A stretch of 37,908 nt of DNA from a virus, in the IMG/VR virus record IMGVR_UViG_3300028908_000020, positions 1 to 37,908 of that record; one strand, 5' to 3'. A program made the translations under genes and the position numbers. This document shows positions 16,319-24,822 of the stretch, one piece after another. Positions within the stretch are counted from its first letter, which is position 1. Each line of letters starts with the position of its first letter. The notes under the pieces are model-generated. The model searched no databases. It was not told where the DNA came from and saw nothing but the letters and a program-made list of their open reading frames with translations.

Positions 16319-16639
16319 ATGAACATCGAAGCAAAACTAACTAAACTTTCCAAAGAATTAGAAGTTCTGGTTTCAAGAAACATTCTCTTCCCAGACTTTT
16401 GGGGGTCTAAAGATTGGAACATCCATGTCTTTGATGACATCCTTTCGCGAGAGGATGATTATAAGGACATTCTCGCAGGGTCTCCTCTCTTATTGGAGAT
16501 TTTTAACCGGCGGACACAACTGCTGTTTATGGTCCATAACCGAACCGAATTTCAAAATGAAGAGATACGAAAGTTATCTCTCCAGCACGACGAGGACCAG
16601 CAGATGATGCTAGAAGCGGGGGAACTCGCTTTTGGGTAA
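16319..16639 (+). CDS. Small acidic helical protein, unknown
   Basis: ATG 16319 is chosen over the in-frame 16241 ATG because AGGAG lies eight bases before it and 16241 lies in the promoter motif. The 106-residue product starts MNIEAKLTKLSKELEVLV, contains PDFWGSKDWNIHVFDDIL and ends in an acidic helix (LSLQHDEDQQMMLEAGEL). No membrane segment and no family recognised. It is a single-gene unit with its own promoter and terminator, like 82-360, and is convergent with the tail tube gene. Confidence 0.75.
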   Translation: MNIEAKLTKLSKELEVLVSRNILFPDFWGSKDWNIHVFDDILSREDDYKDILAGSPLLLEIFNRRTQLLFMVHNRTEFQNEEIRKLSLQHDEDQQMMLEAGELAFG

Positions 16640-16644
16640 AATAC

Positions 16645-16694
16645 CCCACCCACTCCCATGGATCGGGAGTGGGTGGGTTCTTTATTTTTTTTTT
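16645..16694. terminator. Bidirectional terminator, GGGAGTGGG family
   Basis: CCCACCCACTCCC (16645-16657) and GGGAGTGGGTGGG (16665-16677) pair around ATGGATC. A T-run at 16678-16694 serves the + strand; the TATTTTACC read on the - strand serves the tube/sheath operon. Confidence 0.88.
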
Positions 16695-17535
16695 AATCTT
16701 TGGAGTCTTCTACCGATTTGACATATCCATTTTCAGCAGCCTTGATATCAGGATGTATATCATCCACAAATGCAGGTTTGGTATACGGATTCGCACCGAT
16801 CAGATTAATGCTATCTAACAGCTTCTGAGCCAGCTTGTTAGGACCGCGCCCGCTTTGATAGATACCAGTCCATTCGATATTGATCTCGATACCACTACCA
16901 CCGTCTGTGCGTGCTTTACGACCTATGATGTCTCCGGTGTTTTTCGGGAACATCCCTGCACCGATCCAGGACTTCAACGGACGAGTATGTGTCGGATCCG
17001 GTTCAGTAAAGAGACATGTCATTGTGTACCAATCTGCCAGAGCATCCTCAGGAGCTTCAGGAAGTGTACCAGAAAGGGCATATTTGGTATCCGGGTCCAT
17101 CATGCCGTATACGATCCAGTTGTACAGAAAGTTCGATACGGGTAAACCGTATTTCTCACGCACTGTGGTCGATACCTGACTACGTGCACGAGTTACGTTA
17201 GTGTACTCTTCCATCATCTCACCGGCACCACCGACAGGATGCTCTTCTGTATCTACCGTAAGACCCATGTTGAGACCTTCTATCGTATATGTGTGTACTT
17301 CCATCAACGCCTTCAGCGATGAAATCCATTTATCAGGATTAGGCATCAGTTGGAAGAACCTAGGAGCTTCCAATACAAAGCAGATAATGTCTCGATTTAT
17401 ATAAGCCTGGTTACTAACCCATTCCGTAAGATTCGGCGACCAGCCAAACATACCACCATACTCAAGATCGAGCATGGGTGTTTCGGATTGGTTATACGCC
17501 TTATCCGTTAATATTGCATTCGTTACTCTACCCAT
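16693..17535 (-). CDS. Tail tube protein (phiKZ gp30-like)
   Basis: The 280-residue product lies directly after the sheath gene (nine-base gap), the standard sheath-tube order of contractile tails. It begins MGRVTNAILTDKAYN and contains YGGMFGWSPNLTEWVSNQAY, YGLPVSNFLYNWIVYGMMDP and EINIEWTGIYQSG near the C-terminus. The tube would form the inner channel through which DNA and virion RNA polymerase pass. AGGAG lies six bases before the ATG. The call rests on length, position and general resemblance to phiKZ-type tubes rather than on a catalytic motif. Confidence 0.8.
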   Translation of the reverse strand: MGRVTNAILTDKAYNQSETPMLDLEYGGMFGWSPNLTEWVSNQAYINRDIICFVLEAPRFFQLMPNPDKWISSLKALMEVHTYTIEGLNMGLTVDTEEHPVGGAGEMMEEYTNVTRARSQVSTTVREKYGLPVSNFLYNWIVYGMMDPDTKYALSGTLPEAPEDALADWYTMTCLFTEPDPTHTRPLKSWIGAGMFPKNTGDIIGRKARTDGGSGIEINIEWTGIYQSGRGPNKLAQKLLDSINLIGANPYTKPAFVDDIHPDIKAAENGYVKSVEDSKD

Positions 17536-17544
17536 TTCTTACTC

Positions 17545-19662
17545 CTATGCTCCGAGATCGCCAATGCGGTAAGTCTCAATCTTGAGGGTTTCCACAGTCT
17601 TCATGTTTGGCGCATACAGCTTGATAACCAGCGTCCAGCTATAACCCCTCAGGGCGTCTGCTTCTGTCATGAAAGCCTCTGGAATGACAACAAATCGATC
17701 GTCGAATTTGTCTCTGACACGATCATTTACGTATTCTATTACACGCTGAGAGAGCTGAGCATCGGTAAGAGACGACACGCCTGTGAAATTCCTCCAAGCA
17801 TCCCAACCAATTTTATCCAGCTCTACAGCAGCCATAGCTGTAATAAAGTTGTTCAATACCGAGGTATCGTTATCATATGCGGTTTGACCTGCTGGGAAGA
17901 AATAGCGTTTCCTATCAAACGGCTGTGCCCATACAAGTTGTTTATCCCACATAAGATATTTCGTATTGGCAGGAATAAAGTCTGCTTCGATTTTGTATAT
18001 GTGGTCGATAATGTTGCCAGGTGCATAGTCAAAACCAGCGCCATTTTTCCATTTGCTATTAGCAGCACCCATGTACCGAGCTGCCTTGATAGCCATCTCT
18101 AACAGGAGAGGAGTACGTTTAGTATAAGTATGGTTCCGTACAAAACCAGTTTGAGCTACGATCATAGCTCGGAATACTTTTGTACCAAAGAACTCACTAT
18201 CAGGAAAACCAGCCAGTGATGTAGCTAACGATGTAGCAGTAGCCATATCATCGGAAATAGACGGAGCTGGATTCCCATCGATATAAGTGGTAAGTGCCAG
18301 GAAAGTATCTTTACGAATAGCGAGGACATTCATCAAGTCCTTCTTGGTTTGCATTCCGAAACCAGAATCATAAAAGATACTTTCTACATTGATTGCGTTG
18401 TCTTGTACACGACTATTTGGATCCAGATATTCCAATGCTTTAGCAGATACCAGGCTATCGAAGGTAGAATTATCCATGGTACCATCGACGCCGTTAGCCA
18501 TGAGGTTATCTGTAGTCTTGCTGAAGTAAATTCCAGCATTTGCACCTGTAGCCAACTCAGCACCAGAATACGGAGCACCTTTTGTACTGGTAAGTGTAAG
18601 AATATTGTTAAGTGGATCTACATCAGTACTGGTAGACGCTGCATCGTAATCAAACCATGCATCGTTCCAATAGTTTGTACCACCAGGAGATAATGCTGCT
18701 TTTGCATCTTGCATTTCCTGGTGAATCAACGCTTGTATCGTCGAAATATTCGTGTGGTATACGTTTATTTCACCGAAGTCACTGTAAGTAAGAGGATATC
18801 TCGGATCTTCACTATTCTCATACCAAGATAGGAATTTCTTCTCGATATCCAACTCGGCAGTAGTAACACCGTTGATGCTATTGGGTTCGAAGCTGAACAG
18901 CGTACGACCTTCACCAAAGTTATTGGCCAGAGTCTTTGCACTGGAAGCCGCATCAGGCTTACGAATTACTTCGATCCAATACGGAAATACACCGGATTTG
19001 GTAATAAAACCGGAAGGAAGTTCTTCCTCCTTTGCAGGGTAAATGCGAATACCGGCCAGGTTGGCAAATGCACCAGGACCTTTGGCTTTGAGTTCAAGTA
19101 TAGGATATTCGGTACTATTGGTTAAAACACTACCTGATTGTGAGGACAGGTTGCCGAAATCGTTATCAATATTTGTAGCAGTATGTGCTTCTAATCTCCA
19201 CCGTAAAACTTTACCATTCAGAGTGGTTGCGGGTGCGCCAGTATCGGCTTGCGGATCTCCATTACTATCGAGGATATATTTGCCCGTAGCAGGGTCTCTT
19301 TGATAAACTGTAAGGGTTTCATCAGCTACTTCACACCAAAGGATAAGGGAACCTACGACAGCGTCAGCAGGAACTACCCTCTCCAACATACAAATATTTC
19401 CCTCTGCCATAATAGAGGTAGCAAATAAAGATGCATGGTTATAATAAGGTTTAAGTGGATCAAAGCTAGCAGATCCGTACATTTGTTTTGCAGCCGCGCT
19501 ACTTACAAGCTGAGGACCAAGGGGTCCTTTTTCTGTAAACAACCAAAACTTCGGCAGATGTGTAGGACGTGGTATCGGTTCTACCGGAACTACTCGGGTA
19601 GACTTGTCATCACGACCTAAATCAACTACCGTGGGACTGGCATTGATTATGCTAGATACCAT
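17545..19662 (-). CDS. Contractile tail sheath protein (phiKZ gp29-like)
   Basis: The 705-residue length is typical of phiKZ-group sheaths (about 695 in phiKZ, from memory). The N-terminus carries ASPTVVDLGRDDKSTRV and PTHLPKFWLFTEKGPLGPQ, and an early segment has HASLFATSIMAEGNICMLER, the usual sheath N-terminal pattern. The C-terminal third has RYMGAANSKW, the VNDRVRDKFDDRFVVIPEAF helix-strand unit and LVIKLYAPN, the conserved sheath core that contacts the tube. It leads a two-gene operon with the tube. The Shine-Dalgarno is weak (GGGA about eight bases ahead). The gene is divergent from 19783. Confidence 0.88.
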   Translation of the reverse strand: MVSSIINASPTVVDLGRDDKSTRVVPVEPIPRPTHLPKFWLFTEKGPLGPQLVSSAAAKQMYGSASFDPLKPYYNHASLFATSIMAEGNICMLERVVPADAVVGSLILWCEVADETLTVYQRDPATGKYILDSNGDPQADTGAPATTLNGKVLRWRLEAHTATNIDNDFGNLSSQSGSVLTNSTEYPILELKAKGPGAFANLAGIRIYPAKEEELPSGFITKSGVFPYWIEVIRKPDAASSAKTLANNFGEGRTLFSFEPNSINGVTTAELDIEKKFLSWYENSEDPRYPLTYSDFGEINVYHTNISTIQALIHQEMQDAKAALSPGGTNYWNDAWFDYDAASTSTDVDPLNNILTLTSTKGAPYSGAELATGANAGIYFSKTTDNLMANGVDGTMDNSTFDSLVSAKALEYLDPNSRVQDNAINVESIFYDSGFGMQTKKDLMNVLAIRKDTFLALTTYIDGNPAPSISDDMATATSLATSLAGFPDSEFFGTKVFRAMIVAQTGFVRNHTYTKRTPLLLEMAIKAARYMGAANSKWKNGAGFDYAPGNIIDHIYKIEADFIPANTKYLMWDKQLVWAQPFDRKRYFFPAGQTAYDNDTSVLNNFITAMAAVELDKIGWDAWRNFTGVSSLTDAQLSQRVIEYVNDRVRDKFDDRFVVIPEAFMTEADALRGYSWTLVIKLYAPNMKTVETLKIETYRIGDLGA

Positions 19663-19708
19663 GGATTATTTTCCCAATTTTCACGTGAAAAAACGAAAGT
19701 TATAGCGA

Positions 19709-19722
19709 TTGAGCTTGCTCAA
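19709..19722. promoter_or_regulatory. Inverted repeat between divergent sheath and unknown genes
   Basis: TTGAGC and GCTCAA flank a TT spacer in the 120-bp divergent gap. It could be an operator or a small hairpin in the sheath leader. No protein partner can be named. Confidence 0.3.
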
Positions 19723-19751
19723 CTTAATTTCAAAGATTAAAGTATTAATAG

Positions 19752-19765
19752 ATTTCTTGATATTC
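19752..19765 (+). promoter_or_regulatory. Candidate promoter, ATTTCTTGATATTC class
   Basis: Exact 14-base copy of the motif at 4966-4979, ending 17 bases before the GTG start at 19783. CTGGAG follows as Shine-Dalgarno. Confidence 0.45.
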
Positions 19766-19782
19766 ATCTGGAGTTTTTCGCC

Positions 19783-20706
19783 GTGATCTACAGAACCGCT
19801 TACGATATTCCCGTACTAAAACTTACTGATATGTCAAAGGTAGACAAGGAATTACAACAGGCTTTTCTCCATGAACTTCCAGATATGGAAATCTTTGGAC
19901 TTAGGTCTGGTTTGATAAAACCATATGCAATTTCTGGATGGTATCCCGGAGAGTCTGCAATTCCAAGTTTTACACATACGTATCTAAAAGAACATGGTAA
20001 ATCTACGTATGCTTGTATTGATATCAGACCTTTCGTAAAGAGAGCTATACTTCCTATACTGGATGTTGAAAAACTAATATCTAATAAAACAGAATTCAAA
20101 TACGCCATGTACAAACTGATTACCACTATGGATTGGGTGGAAAGTACGGAAAGTATTATTTCATTAAACAATTTTGATCAGCATGTATATGCACAATGGA
20201 TATCTGGTGCTTTATCTTATGCCTATAATTTAGACGCAGAAGAACGCATGAAACTTCGTATTGCTGCATACCTCTACTATCGATCATTGTTTGTTGAAAA
20301 CGTAGATGACGATTATCATCAGGCAGGCGTTATACAGATTTCGAATAAACTACCTATTAGTGCCACAGATGCTATAAAATATGCGGATGGTCTTACAAGA
20401 AATACAAAACATCTTGAGGACTTTATCTTGAATATAACGAAATGTTCCAGCAAGATGAAGAACATTACCTCTGATCTCTTGGTATCTTTGATCGCTAGAG
20501 GATGGTTTGGGTTCAATCAGGTAGAAAATATTGCTGCGGCTTTAATGCATCCTCCTACCTTTATTTCATTATTGCGGATCGCAATGGAAGTACCGATTTA
20601 TAAAAGAACCACCATCATGAACGCAGTAAATAGTCTTCGTATGAAACAATTAGAAAAAGAATGGATAAAGTCCTTTGAACAACTAATTTCCGATTATCGG
20701 ATCTAA
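19783..20706 (+). CDS. Unknown 307-residue protein
   Basis: GTG start with CTGGAG upstream. The product begins MIYRTAYDIPVLKL, is alpha-rich through most of its length (MKLRIAAYLYYRSLF, TSDLLVSLIARGWFGFNQ, NAVNSLRMKQLEKEW) and has no transmembrane or catalytic motif that I can identify. Its place divergent to the sheath and convergent with the fibre operon puts it among structural genes. A virion or tail-assembly role is a context guess. Confidence 0.75.
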   Translation: MIYRTAYDIPVLKLTDMSKVDKELQQAFLHELPDMEIFGLRSGLIKPYAISGWYPGESAIPSFTHTYLKEHGKSTYACIDIRPFVKRAILPILDVEKLISNKTEFKYAMYKLITTMDWVESTESIISLNNFDQHVYAQWISGALSYAYNLDAEERMKLRIAAYLYYRSLFVENVDDDYHQAGVIQISNKLPISATDAIKYADGLTRNTKHLEDFILNITKCSSKMKNITSDLLVSLIARGWFGFNQVENIAAALMHPPTFISLLRIAMEVPIYKRTTIMNAVNSLRMKQLEKEWIKSFEQLISDYRI

Positions 20707-20715
20707 CGTATTATA

Positions 20716-20758
20716 CCCACCCACTCCCAATTCATGGGAGTGGGTGGGATATTTTATC
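20716..20758. terminator. Bidirectional terminator, GGGAGTGGG family
   Basis: CCCACCCACTCCCA (20716-20729) and TGGGAGTGGGTGGG (20735-20748) form a perfect 14-bp stem with loop ATTCA. ATATTTTAT follows on the + strand; on the - strand the stem is followed by TATAATACG. It separates convergent genes. Confidence 0.85.
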
Positions 20759-23700
20759 CGATAGTGATTTTTCTCGGACCGAGATAGTTGTAGAAGAATC
20801 GATTTCCTACACGAAGACCTCCTACACCAAACCTCCAATAACCATAATCCATAAAATAGATGTAGTCCCAGGTATCTGTAGTAAAGTCATAGATTGTAAC
20901 AAATTTACTTTTCAAACCACCGGTTTTCCATGGGACAGCGGGATGAAAAAGTTTAGTATCATCCCACAGACCACCAGGTGTATTATAATAAGGTTCTGGT
21001 AATGTCTGTTGTATAACGACTTGTGATCCAGTTGGTGCTGCTGGACTTATTTTTAATATCTTGTCTATTGAATTATATTGTGGGTATCTCCAGCTATGAT
21101 TTCCTCCATGAAGTATCATTTCTCCATTTGATAATGTGTGTAATAAACCAAATACATACTTCGGTAATGGGAGAGGATCCATATAACTATAATTCGTGCT
21201 ATTCATTGGTCGTTTGATTAGGGTGTTTCCACCATCATATCCGGTATCGTGTCTTCTACCGCCTGCTATGTAAGTTGTTTGATATACTTTATTGTATCCT
21301 GTCGCGGCAGTATTGAGTCTGCCTCCTACAAAGGTATCGAGATTACCGTTGTTATAAGACCAAGTATCTGTATCATAGTGGTAGTATGCTACGAAGTTAT
21401 TCGGAACAGGACCCTGATTACTAGAGTGAAATTCCACCCTTTTCTTATCCTGGTTATAACATATCGTAGCACCCCAATCTATTCGATTATAACTTCCATC
21501 TACACTGAAACCCTGTGAAGTAGAACTTCTAATCTGGGGTTCTCCAGGTGAGGAAGCATCGAACATAACTACCTTGAATGCTGATGTTGCGTATCCTACT
21601 CTAACCGCATCTACGGTAAATATAACTTCGTCATCCGTATCGAATCCAATTATAGCACCACCGTTTGTCAAAGTTGGTTCTTGTACTGTAATACTTCCTA
21701 CCGTTGGTGTAAATGTTCTAGACTGCCATGGAGAAGCTTTATCATTTGTAGTAGCATTGAATATCGGTCTGGCATACCGATAGTAAATCGTATACTGTTC
21801 ATTTATCGTCAATGCTTTTGTATTGTCATGTTGATGAAATTGTAATTGTGTATGATCATACGGATAATAATCCTGGTCAGGTGTTTTGTGATATACAACA
21901 TTTCCTGCACTATCCTTTATGTATATATGCATCTTGCCATAGTATCGTGGATTATCTGGTGGAGGTGTAATTATCAAGTCAGCATGAGTATAGAGTGGTG
22001 TCGTCGGTATACCAATAGATGTTTCACCACCGATAGTAAAATCATTACGTATTGTGTATGTGTTTGTATAAGTCGGATCTACTGTAAAGGATACGGTATC
22101 TGACCAACTTCCTGTCGGTAACTCCGGGAACGAGTGGTACTTCATTCTAACATAGTATTGCTGTCCTGCTACTAACTCTCCAGTAATATATTTATTTGCT
22201 GTTGCCATATCTGTGTGTGGATAAAATATATTTTCTGTATTGGGATTAGGACTACCATCTGGGTTTTGTTGTGTTCCCAGTTCTACATCCAAACCAATTA
22301 CTTTTATATAGAGAGGATCGCGCTCGTCTGTAGAAATTCCTGTAAGCGCTGTCATCTGTAACAGTCCGTTATTCTTTACAGCACCATCTACCGGATCTAC
22401 CATAGTTGGAGATGCGGGATAGAACTTTCCTGTAAGATCCATTATTCGTACATCAGACCAACAACCATATCCTCCTGTGGATAAAGCTCTCCTTGATCTG
22501 ACATAAAGCTTTGTATCTGCTGGGAACCAATGTCTAACAGAGCCAAAATACTCATATTGCCAATATGGTGCAGTATAACAATCCGCACCTATCCCAGTAC
22601 TTGGTCCGATATATTTGTTATCTAAATTCTGAAGGGATCTATCTGTATAAAATTCAAACTCTATCTTATCGGTTTGTGTGGCTGTAAAGTGTGCACCTCC
22701 AGTAATTCTAGCTCTATATCCAGTAGGGCCAGTATTTGCAAATTGAACATAAGGACCAGTCGTTAATAATTGACTAGCATCTACTGTAACTTGTACTGTA
22801 TTTGACCAGGCAGAATATACAAAATCCAATGGATTGGGTCCTGTGTATTTTCTATACCTACACCTTGTTTCCCATATCCTTACTTCACCTGGTGTGTTAG
22901 TAGCAGTTCTATCTAAATATACATCATAAATACCATCGGCATTGTAGCTGTATAAAATATTATACCAGTTACTCCAAGTGTTACCATTATCGTCAGAAAA
23001 CCGATACTCTACTATCATTTCTGGATCTGGGTATGGTGTATTTACATTATCGTGTTCCGATACGACTATGCTATTTGTACCTTCGTTTGTATTTGTAGGA
23101 TAGAGGATTACAGGTCTTACAATAAATGCTTCAGCATGAAACTGGAAAGGATCGGACCACTGACTAATGAGACTTCCAGACTTATATCTTACTCGTACCC
23201 AATAATCATAGCCTTGTGTCAATGTGTCAAGAACAATTGACGTAAGGTTGATTTGATCATCGTAAGAAGTAAAGACGATATTGGTCATATCGCCAGTGCT
23301 TGAGACTTCCCAATCACTCTTCGTGTGAGCACCAGTCCATCCTCCAGCCGGAGCATAGTCATCCGCCTGTACAAATCTATAACTCTCGTATAGAATTTGT
23401 GGTTTATCTACACTGAAGGTTACTTCATAATCAAACGAGACTTCCTCTGTCCATGTAGAAGCCCAGTTCCCTCCATTCTCTACCCATCGAACTTCCAAAT
23501 AATATGTCTGTTTTGGATCCCCACTACTTGCAATAGCTGAGCCAGCAATATCATAGATCTCCAATGGATTTTCAGGCTTTATTGTATTATAGACCAAACA
23601 AGTGTCATCCATTTCTGGACAGTTGTATACACGGATCTCTAAAGAAACATCCTCAATACCGTCACCTTTGTTTGGCTTCCCTACTTGCAATGGTATAATA

Positions 23701-23921
23701 GGAGAGCCTGTTAAATCTATACCATCTGTAAAGCCTTTTAGTAGTGGTTTTCCTATCTTTGCAGTAGGAGCATCAAATAGTCTTTCAAGCTCTATAAAGC
23801 CCAATCTTGTTACGAACTCTTCGTATCGATATCCATTTAGCGTGGCGGCTGAACCTGGACCCGGTACCTTGAATTTCTTCAAGAACAGATCCATATTGTG
23901 TTTATTACGTTGTTTTGTCAT
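20754..23921 (-). CDS. Tail fibre/adhesin with FN3-type repeats and Kelch-like C-terminus
   Basis: The 1055-residue product is probably a receptor-binding or fibre protein. Residues 1-70 form a short head. FN3-like modules follow, recognisable by a YxVRxRY...SxWS signature: YYLEVRW...STW (140-157), YWVRVRYKS...SQWSD (240-257), TRCRYRK...SAWSN (352-374), LYVRSRR...GCWSD (472-490), YYVRMKYHS...GSWSD (589-608) and YTIYYRYA...SPWQS (710-734). Residues about 840-1055 hold Kelch-like strands (YHYDTDTWSYN, YIAGGRRHDTG, MILHGGNHSW, YDFTTDTWDYIYF), suggesting a beta-propeller. ATG overlaps the previous stop (ATGA). It is last in the seven-gene TerL operon. Confidence 0.75.
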   Translation of the reverse strand: MTKQRNKHNMDLFLKKFKVPGPGSAATLNGYRYEEFVTRLGFIELERLFDAPTAKIGKPLLKGFTDGIDLTGSPIIPLQVGKPNKGDGIEDVSLEIRVYNCPEMDDTCLVYNTIKPENPLEIYDIAGSAIASSGDPKQTYYLEVRWVENGGNWASTWTEEVSFDYEVTFSVDKPQILYESYRFVQADDYAPAGGWTGAHTKSDWEVSSTGDMTNIVFTSYDDQINLTSIVLDTLTQGYDYWVRVRYKSGSLISQWSDPFQFHAEAFIVRPVILYPTNTNEGTNSIVVSEHDNVNTPYPDPEMIVEYRFSDDNGNTWSNWYNILYSYNADGIYDVYLDRTATNTPGEVRIWETRCRYRKYTGPNPLDFVYSAWSNTVQVTVDASQLLTTGPYVQFANTGPTGYRARITGGAHFTATQTDKIEFEFYTDRSLQNLDNKYIGPSTGIGADCYTAPYWQYEYFGSVRHWFPADTKLYVRSRRALSTGGYGCWSDVRIMDLTGKFYPASPTMVDPVDGAVKNNGLLQMTALTGISTDERDPLYIKVIGLDVELGTQQNPDGSPNPNTENIFYPHTDMATANKYITGELVAGQQYYVRMKYHSFPELPTGSWSDTVSFTVDPTYTNTYTIRNDFTIGGETSIGIPTTPLYTHADLIITPPPDNPRYYGKMHIYIKDSAGNVVYHKTPDQDYYPYDHTQLQFHQHDNTKALTINEQYTIYYRYARPIFNATTNDKASPWQSRTFTPTVGSITVQEPTLTNGGAIIGFDTDDEVIFTVDAVRVGYATSAFKVVMFDASSPGEPQIRSSTSQGFSVDGSYNRIDWGATICYNQDKKRVEFHSSNQGPVPNNFVAYYHYDTDTWSYNNGNLDTFVGGRLNTAATGYNKVYQTTYIAGGRRHDTGYDGGNTLIKRPMNSTNYSYMDPLPLPKYVFGLLHTLSNGEMILHGGNHSWRYPQYNSIDKILKISPAAPTGSQVVIQQTLPEPYYNTPGGLWDDTKLFHPAVPWKTGGLKSKFVTIYDFTTDTWDYIYFMDYGYWRFGVGGLRVGNRFFYNYLGPRKITIG

Positions 23922-24388
23922 GACACGAACCTAAAAGAGACTACATTTGACCAGCGTGAAGTGTAATAATTGGACTCATATCGTACACGAAGATAAAACC
24001 AATTATTCAAAGGCAGTGATAAACCAGTCCATGTCTTTGCGGTAAGATCGGTAGTATTACTAAGATCCTCTTCTAGTACATTTATAAAATTCTCATCTGC
24101 ACCAATTTGATAAGTCGTTGCAGTATGCGGTCCATTGAATGTCGTACTATGAATGTAATCCGATATGGATATGTTCAGTTCTAAAATTCCACCAGTATGA
24201 AGTTCTGCTTGATTCGTTGGAAGGTTGATAACTGGTTCATCTATAGGAGGTCTAAGGATTTCATTGGTGAGATACGAGATAGCTTGTGCTCGGACTAAAT
24301 CATCCAGAGATCCACCCTCTAACTCTGTAAAGTCGTTTGGAACTGTATAGTCCGGTATATCCTGGTAAAACCAAGGAAGATTGCTCAT
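23918..24388 (-). CDS. Small FN3-type virion protein
   Basis: The 156-residue product has a short helical head (SLDDLVRAQAISYLTNEIL) and one FN3-like module: TTYQIGADENFINVLEED, then FYLRVRYESNYYTSRWSN. It shares the module with the fibre downstream and with 24385, 34978 and 35724. Such a single-domain protein could be an adaptor, a decoration protein or a fibre connector. ATGA overlaps couple it on both sides. FN3 assignment is from pattern only. Confidence 0.72.
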   Translation of the reverse strand: MSNLPWFYQDIPDYTVPNDFTELEGGSLDDLVRAQAISYLTNEILRPPIDEPVINLPTNQAELHTGGILELNISISDYIHSTTFNGPHTATTYQIGADENFINVLEEDLSNTTDLTAKTWTGLSLPLNNWFYLRVRYESNYYTSRWSNVVSFRFVS

Positions 24389-24822
24389 AGAGTCACCGGC
24401 TCGATATTTGACCAGAGACCGTGTTCTGGATCACTGGTGTATTTGACACGGACATAATAATCTCCCGGAGTGGTAGTAGAGAACGTATATGAATACAAAT
24501 CACCAGTCGTCACTGTGGCTTCCTCTACTATGTTTTGGAATTCCAAATCTGAAGCCAACTGCCATACAGTACCAATATGTGGTCCTATCCAATATTCAGT
24601 GGTTTGATAGGGACTAGACTGAGCACTCAACTGACCACCAACTACTTGTACAGCCAATGTTGGTCTTCTGATAAAGGCTATCGACTGCTTACTTGCTTTG
24701 ATAGCTTCCAATAAATCTGTCATCTTTAGAAAATCATTTGCTGTAAGACCGTTAATATCTACAGCATCGCTTTCCACATATTCGTGGCTAATAAAACTTA
24801 CGAGATCTCGTTTATTACTCAT
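24385..24822 (-). CDS. Small FN3-type virion protein
   Basis: The 145-residue product starts MSNKRDLVSFISHEYVES and has a helical segment (NDFLKMTDLLEAIKASKQ) and one FN3-like module with VWQLASDLEFQNIVEEATV and YYVRVKYTSDPEHGLWSN. Its start overlaps the TerL stop (ATGA). With the next gene it forms a pair of short single-module relatives of the fibre protein, perhaps a nested set that assembles together. Confidence 0.72.
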   Translation of the reverse strand: MSNKRDLVSFISHEYVESDAVDINGLTANDFLKMTDLLEAIKASKQSIAFIRRPTLAVQVVGGQLSAQSSPYQTTEYWIGPHIGTVWQLASDLEFQNIVEEATVTTGDLYSYTFSTTTPGDYYVRVKYTSDPEHGLWSNIEPVTL

